Part shown: piece by piece, positions 58,525 through 64,000 of the stretch
Position numbering within the stretch: the stretch's first letter is position 1
How the letters are laid out: every line of letters starts with the position of its first letter
Assembly: GCF_011386835.1 (NCBI RefSeq)
Contig: NC_088798.1
Coordinates: 682,001-746,000, forward strand
Origin: Chrysemys picta bellii
Taxonomy: Eukaryota > Chordata > Testudines > Emydidae
DNA: 64,000 bases
Direction of reading: 5' to 3'
Notes under the pieces: model-generated
The model's input: only the letters and a program-made list of their open reading frames with translations
Database searches by the model: none
What the model was told of the DNA's origin: nothing
Position numbers and translations under genes: made by a program

Positions 58525-61054
58525 CACTGCTCTACAGCCAAAATGCTTCTGAAATAAATGTAGTCAAACTTTACTAATTCTGGGTCACTGAGAACGAAAA
58601 TGATGCTTAAAATTGTTGATTGGCTCTAGTTTTCAAGATATGCTATTGGGTCTGTATATACGACCCTTGACTTGGGAATGGCGGAGGGTAAGTAAGTTAT
58701 AAAGGGAAGGGATCTCAATTTAAACCAGAAATGACTAAAATACATCTTTGACTGGATCTATGAATAAATCTATGACTGGGTTTGGACAGTACTTGCTTTT
58801 TAGGCAAAACAATGAATGATGCAATCTGAAGCTGGTATTGGGTCATACATGATATGAATTGCATCATGTTATTCCTAGAAGTCATGGATGATGCAATCAT
58901 AACGAAGCTTACATCACTCTGTTGAACAAATTGCCCTATATCAGCTCTAGAAATCATACAGTGTCGTGCTCTCTTATTTGTCAGTGTTTGATTTTGCAAA
59001 GGGACACATTTCTGTTTAGCCAAAGTGAGCAGAGATGCCTCGTACTTGTGTGAACAGTGCAGATAACTTCCGCTATGTTTGTGGTGAAGTGACTTTTGCA
59101 TCACAAAAGCGCAGTATAACCACTATGGTTAAGAAAGCCTATCACCTTTATTTTGGCTGCAAAATTGCAGATCAGGACAAGAAGTGGGCCCCACACATGT
59201 GCTGCAACACTTGTGCAACAAATTTTCGCCAGTGGTTGAAAAGGAAATCTATGCCTTTTGCAGTGCCAATGATTTGGAGAGAGCCAACAGATCATACCAG
59301 CAATTGTTACTTCTGCATGGTGCCTCCAGGTGGGAAAGGTGTGTCAAAGAAGAAAAAGTGGACTGTGCATTATCCAAACATTCCATCAGCTATACGCCCA
59401 GTACCCCATGGAGAAGGATTGCCGGTTCCTGATGCACCAGAATCATTCTCACTTGAGTCAGACGAGGAAGAGGATGAAACTTCTGGTCCTGAACCATCAA
59501 TGTCACAGGACCCACATTTTCTCCCATCCTCCTCCTCTGAACCACACCTCATAACACAAGGTGAACTGAATGACCTTGTCAGGGATTTGGAACTACCCAA
59601 GAGTAAGGCAGAGCTGTTGGGCTCCAGACTACAGCAGTGGAATCTCCTGGCAGGTGATGTTAGGGTTTCCATGTTCCGTGACCGTCAAAAGGATCTTGTC
59701 CCATTCTTCTTCATGGAAGGTGATCTTGTAGCCTGCAACAACATCAATGGTGTGATGGCAGCCTCAACATCGTTCATGATCCAGATGAGTGGAGACTGTT
59801 CATTGATTCATCGAAGACGAGTCTTAAAGCTGTTTTACTGCATAATGGCAACGTTTTGCCATCAATTCCAGTTGGTCATGCAGTCCATATGAAGGAAACT
59901 ATGACAACACGAAACAACTTTTGAGGTGCATAAACTATGACCAACATCAGTGGCAGCTTTGTGGTGATTTGAAGGTTGTTGCTCTCTTGCTTGGTCTGCA
60001 GACTGGATACACAAAGTACTGCTGTTTTCTCTGCGAATGGGATAGTCTTGCAAGAGATTCCCACTACCTCAAGAAAGATTGGCCACTCCGACAGTCATTG
60101 GAGCCTGGGAGGAAAAGTGTTCAGCATCCACCACTTGTTGAATCAAGGAAGATTTTGTTACCACCCTTCCACATCAAGCTGGGTCTGATGAAGAACTTTG
60201 TCAAGGCCATTGACAAAACACAAGCAGTTTTCAAGTATCTCTGTGGAAAATTTCCAAGGTTAAGTGAAGCTAAGATAAAGGAAGGTGTCTTTGTTGGTCC
60301 TCAGATTCGTGAACTTCTTTGAGATGATGCATTTGACCATGCACTGCGTGGCAAGGAAAAGACGGCATGGAAAGCCTTCCAGTTAGTGGCAATAAATTTT
60401 CTCGAAAACAACAAGGCAGACAACTACAGGTTGTTGGTGGAAAACCTCCTCAAGGCATACAAAAGCCTTGGTTGCAACATGTCACTAAAGATACATTTTT
60501 TGCACTCTCATCTAGATTTTTTTCCACCGAACTGCGGAGCAGTGAGCGACAAGCACGGCGAGTGATTTCACCAGGACATTGCAACAATGGAGAAACGCTA
60601 TCAGGGCAAATGGAGCCCATCAATGCTTGCAGACTATTGCTGGACAGTGACAAGAGACGCTCCATTGAATGAATACAAGAGACAAGCCAAGAAGCGCCGA
60701 GTAGACACTGAATAGGACTAAACTATGTACATAATAACTTTTTGCCTTTTGTTTCATAATAAATTTTATTTATATAACCCTTTTGCTGATTTTTGAAGTG
60801 TTACATAAACAGGACAGGTGAAATATTATCATGTAAAGCAACCATAAACACATGAAAAGACCTAGGTTTACAATTTATGATTAAAACTCTATCTACACAA
60901 TATACATAGACATAAAACGTAAAAACTTAAATATCTTAGAAACAGTAGCCAATCAGTTGTTTTAATTGTCATATTTGAATTCAGCACATCAAAATACATA
61001 AATAGCACATTTTATCTCTGAAGCAGATGACTTCTTAAAAATTGTAGACCAGTG
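58525..61054 (+). mobile_element. 2.53-kb DNA transposon with CACTG ends
   Basis: The termini are CACTGCTCTACA at the left and TGTAGACCAGTG at the right, and they extend as degenerate subterminal inverted repeats (GATTGGCT and AAGATAT segments near each end). A TAA duplication lies at 58522-58524 and 61055-61057. The uninterrupted CR1 sequence around the site confirms this. CACTG ends with a three-base duplication resemble CACTA/Chapaev-group (CMC) transposons. A transposase-like pseudogene fills 59035-60715, and a polyadenylation signal AATAAA is at 60758-60763. Superfamily assignment is inferred. Confidence 0.85.
59035..60715 (+). pseudogene. Broken transposase-like gene
   Basis: It starts with MPRTCVNSADNF and reads open to about 59765 in the first frame. 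It contains cysteine clusters (CGE...C, MCCNTCATNFRQW, NCYFCMVPP) suggesting zinc binding, an acidic serine-rich stretch (SLESDEEEDETSGPEPS) and the segment LSGLRDRQKDLVPF-like 'FRDRQKDLVPFFF'. The product continues in a second frame (about 59770-59899: VHDPDEWRLFIDSS) and a third (59900-60322: HQWQLCGDLKVVALLLGLQT, CCFLCEW). The third frame is cut by TGA at 60320-60322 and again by TGA near 60567. Both would be CGA arginine codons decayed at CpG. The last part reads DYCWTVTRDAPLNEYKRQAK and stops at 60713-60715. I have seen this type of protein in animal transposons but cannot name the superfamily with confidence. Confidence 0.75.
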
Positions 61055-61131
61055 TAATACTTAATCCCGCCATGAATGCAGGAGACTGGACTAGATGACC
61101 TCTTGAGGTCCCTTCCAGTCCTATGATTCTA
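61055..61131 (+). mobile_element. CR1 LINE, last part of the split copy
   Basis: It resumes exactly after the transposon with TACTTAATCCCGCCATG, GGACTAGATGACCTCTTGAG and the terminal TATGATTCTAT. It completes the copy at 57105-57907. Confidence 0.85.
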
Positions 61132-61420
61132 TAAAGAGGAGAGTGATAAATTGTTCTCCTGATGCACTGAGGACAGGACAAGAAGTAATTGGCTTAAATT
61201 GCAGCAAGGGAGAGTTAGATTAGACATTAGGAAAAACTTCCAAGCTGTAAGAGTTGTTAAGCACTGGAACAAACCTAGGGAAGTTGTGGAATCTCCATCA
61301 CTGGAGGTTTTTAAGAACAGATTAGACAAACACCTGTCAGGGGTGGTCTGAGTCCTGCCTCAGTGCAAGGAGCTGAACTAAATGACTTATCGAGGTGCCT
61401 TCCAATTCTACGTTTATAGG
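61132..61420 (+). mobile_element. Second, adjacent CR1 3' fragment
   Basis: It begins just after the first copy's terminal TATGATTCTAT. The tail blocks GGAAAAACTTCCAAGCTGTA, TTAAGCACTGGAAC and GAAGTTGTGGAATCTCCATC are followed by a decayed 3' end near 61410. It is in tandem, same orientation. Confidence 0.8.
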
Positions 61421-63478
61421 ATTGTTTGATCAGCACTATTGCAATGTTTTTAATAAAGTTTACTGCAAAACAAACATTTTTTGGCTGGCTTTAATTTCAG
61501 AAAGTGTTGCAGTTTTTCTTTAGTTTGTGTTCTCAACTAAACCACTCTACACACCTCGGTATAATCTTGTTAATTAAAATAAACTGGTTTTGCATGATTG
61601 CTAAAGCATTTCTGAATAGGTATTAGCGGACCAACAGATTTTGGTGATTCATTGCTTGAAATACAAGCTTTTAAAATGGACAAGTTCGCAGTTATGATTG
61701 AAGCATTTGTGCAGAATGTGTATCCTTGTGTTTTTCGAAATGTTGATTTGCTGAGAGGAGCACAGTTATATATTGCCGTGCACTGGTTTGGAGACAAGGC
61801 TATATTAGGATACAGAAAGGGGAATAAAATTAGTTTGATTTGTTGAAATAAGTAACACTTTTTTTGTTAATTTGTGTTATGGTGCATGAGATACTGTTGT
61901 GTTGGTTGGGTTTAAACAAGTGAATAAACTACTGTTCTAATTTTTAGGGTGGCTCAGGGTCATTTCACTTGTCAAAATATGTAATTGCCACATGTAAGAC
62001 ACCCCATAATGTTTGGTCATTTGTCACATACCTTTTAGATTCTGTTATACTTTGGTTTAAGTTAGATAATCCTTTTGAGAAAGCCTATGAGCAATTAACT
62101 GGAAATGAATGAATTCACAGAAGGTATAGATCATAAAGACACCTGTCATCATGAAGGTAACTACAGGAAACCAACCCAACCTTGTAGCAGTAGGTTCATG
62201 TTTCAGAGCAATTCTTGTGACCGTGACTGCACAGAAGAGCTAGGTGTGGTACTGAGGAGTTGCATGAAGTCCTATGTGGATACTTGCCCTCTTTAGTTAA
62301 TGATGGAAATTTTTTCTTTTTTAGGGCTGAGAGTTCCCAGCTACCACATTTTTTTTTTTTTTTAGATCCTTATTTGAAAGTGTTTTTAACAAGGGACTTG
62401 ACAGACTGAGATATAAAGAAACCTTTTGAAGTTGAAAGTGGGTCTGCATGAAAATGAACTGCTTGTCTGTAAAAAGAGTCAAGTGTGAAAGAACAGGATA
62501 GTGTCACTAAATGAAGTTGATAGTCTGAATAACACACGATAGCAAGGCAGAGAGGAGAATTTGTAAAGGTCAGAAGTGGTCACATGATCTCAAACTAGGC
62601 AGTGGAAAGACTTGAAAGGAATTGAGTGGAAATGCTTCAGTTTACATTTTTCACTTGGAAGTGATCTTTTTTGGTTATAAAGAGAGAACTTTAGAAATTC
62701 ACTGAAAGAAGCAGGGAATCTGATTCCTCTGGGATCTTGTCCTTTTTCATTCAACTTTTGCGAAGTTTCACATCTTTGAAAGATCAAAGAAAAAAACAGT
62801 TCATGCACTTTTCCATTAGAAATAACAATCTATGCTACATACTGTATTCATTTAAATCGCCTCTGCAATTTTTTGTCCTAAGTACAGGATTTCTTGTTAC
62901 TGCAGGTTTTTTCAGTAATACTTTCATGATCAACATAATTTACAGATTTTCTAACTGAAATATGTTTAGATTGTGAAATGTCTTCTGAGTACCAAATACT
63001 GTTTAAAAAGGCAACTAAAATCTAGATACTGTGGTACATGGATGGTCACCTTTTGTTCTGTCCCATCAAGAGCAACTGAGATTGCGGAGTTGTGATCACT
63101 GTCCTCAGGTTGTCTGGATTGGGTCTGGGACGTGGCCTTCTTGGTTTCAAAGTGTCATTTGAGGATGAATAGCTAGCTAAAATTGAATGCAAGTAAGATG
63201 TACTGTAGGTGGGCAGAGAGAAACCTTTTGAAGAACTGGTCAAAATCATAATCTTGTCATCATTCGAGGGCATTTGTTTTCTGATAATCAAGCTGACCAC
63301 ATTGTCTTCTGAACTTGTGTCCTTGTTCACACAAACAGCTTTAGTAAAGAGAAATGCCTTATACTATCTTTAGCTGGTCAAAAGACTCTGCCCTCCTTGT
63401 TGATTGCAGTTATGACCATAGTGATCCAAGTGTTTACAACCTTCAGACTTGACTTCTGCAGTGCTCTATTCCTATTGC
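61421..63478. other. AT-rich unassigned interval
   Basis: A T-run is at 62349-62362. A minus-strand open frame of over 100 codons, 63046-63381, has a protein-like composition (KPRRPRPRPNPDNLRT, SSSKGFSLPTYS). It is discussed as a finding. No repeat was recognised. Confidence 0.4.
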
Positions 63479-63826
63479 CAGGGCCAGATTTAGGGGCAGG
63501 CGGGGTGCTGAGATTGGGGGCCACCAGGCTCCAGGTGCTGTTTTTGTTGTTAGCAACAAAAGGGAAAATAGAATGTTTGAAGTAACATGTTTCAGATATT
63601 CTGTATTTGCTTATATATGACATGAATAAATACAGATTTACAGAGCTTGCTTGCAAATGTATTGTTTTATATGACAGGGATAAATCATACATACAAATCG
63701 TGCATCAAAGTTGTGAAATGGGCTACAAATGCCAAAAAAATAAGGTATTCAAAAGTTTAACAAATGGGGTAGAGGCACCAAAGGCTGTCCTCGACTGGGG
63801 CTCCATTTGTTCTAGGGCTGGCCCTG
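63479..63826. mobile_element. 348-bp hAT-type element
   Basis: The left end CAGGGCCAGATTTAGGGG and the right end CTAGGGCTGGCCCTG are inverted repeats. The target duplication is CCTATTGC (63471-63478) versus CCTAGTGC (63827-63834), matching at 7 of 8 positions. The interior is AT-rich with no intact frame. Confidence 0.78.
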
Positions 63827-64000
63827 CCTAGTGCTGAAAGTGAATGTGAATGCTGTGAAGAAACACCTAAAAGACACTTTAGGCACATTCCCATAACACC
63901 AACATTGTAGAAAATATTTATTAACAACCTTTGGGCTGAGATAAAGAATTTATGTCCCAAAAGGCAAACATTTGGAAAAGGTCGGATAGAGAAAAAATCA
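63827..64000. other. Unassigned end of window
   Basis: No feature was recognised. Confidence 0.4.

Noticed and set aside
58715..59104. 129-codon minus-strand frame
   Set aside because: It lies inside the 5' region of the CACTG transposon, opposite the transposase start, and is a shadow frame.

Overview
The window is vertebrate nuclear DNA, almost certainly from a cryptodiran turtle. The main evidence is a tRNA-headed SINE with a CR1-like tail at 18204-18392, which has the layout of the known tortoise Pol III/Cry SINE. It is supported by dense CR1 LINEs, two Penelope-like elements (PLEs) with GIY-YIG endonuclease remnants, many short hAT and Harbinger-type MITEs, and one old MIR/CORE-SINE. 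There are no bacterial-style operons. Nearly all open frames of 60-130 codons are chance frames or decayed transposon proteins.

Layout. Positions 1-33.5 kb look like intergenic or intronic DNA made of old unique sequence and transposon copies: CR1 fragments at 571-1400, 2840-3620, 9517-10344, 11255-11850, 13672-14150, 15530-16440, 22190-22455, 23755-24080, 26812-27115 and 31057-31316. Between 9.5 and 10.6 kb one CR1 copy is interrupted by three later insertions, and a fourth abuts its 3' end, each with its own target-site duplication (TSD). From 33.6 to 34.3 kb the + strand is a G-rich tract that leads into a CpG island (about 34.25-34.96 kb). The island holds the only host coding exon I can support: a start codon at 34483, twelve codons, then a consensus splice donor. 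The rest of the window (35-64 kb) is AT-rich and reads like a long first intron on the + strand, with one candidate in-phase second exon at 39451. The gene was not identified.

Transposons of the second half. There are two 5'-truncated PLEs on the - strand (46136-47615 and 48118-48976), several foldback PLE derivatives, and hAT elements with clean 8-bp duplications. A 2.53-kb DNA transposon at 58525-61054 has CACTG termini, a TAA duplication and a broken transposase-like gene. It sits next to a hAT element, and both lie inside a single CR1 copy.

Most interesting signal. Nine PLE-derived insertions carry the same terminal module. In most of them it reads as a hammerhead-ribozyme-like core: CTGANGA or a decayed form of it, a hairpin whose arms change but still pair, then GAAA. 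At least five are head-to-head inverted pairs (foldback elements) with 9-14 bp TSDs. This suggests that a self-cleaving-RNA-type PLE mobilises short inverted dimers in this genome. Ribozyme activity is inferred, not shown.
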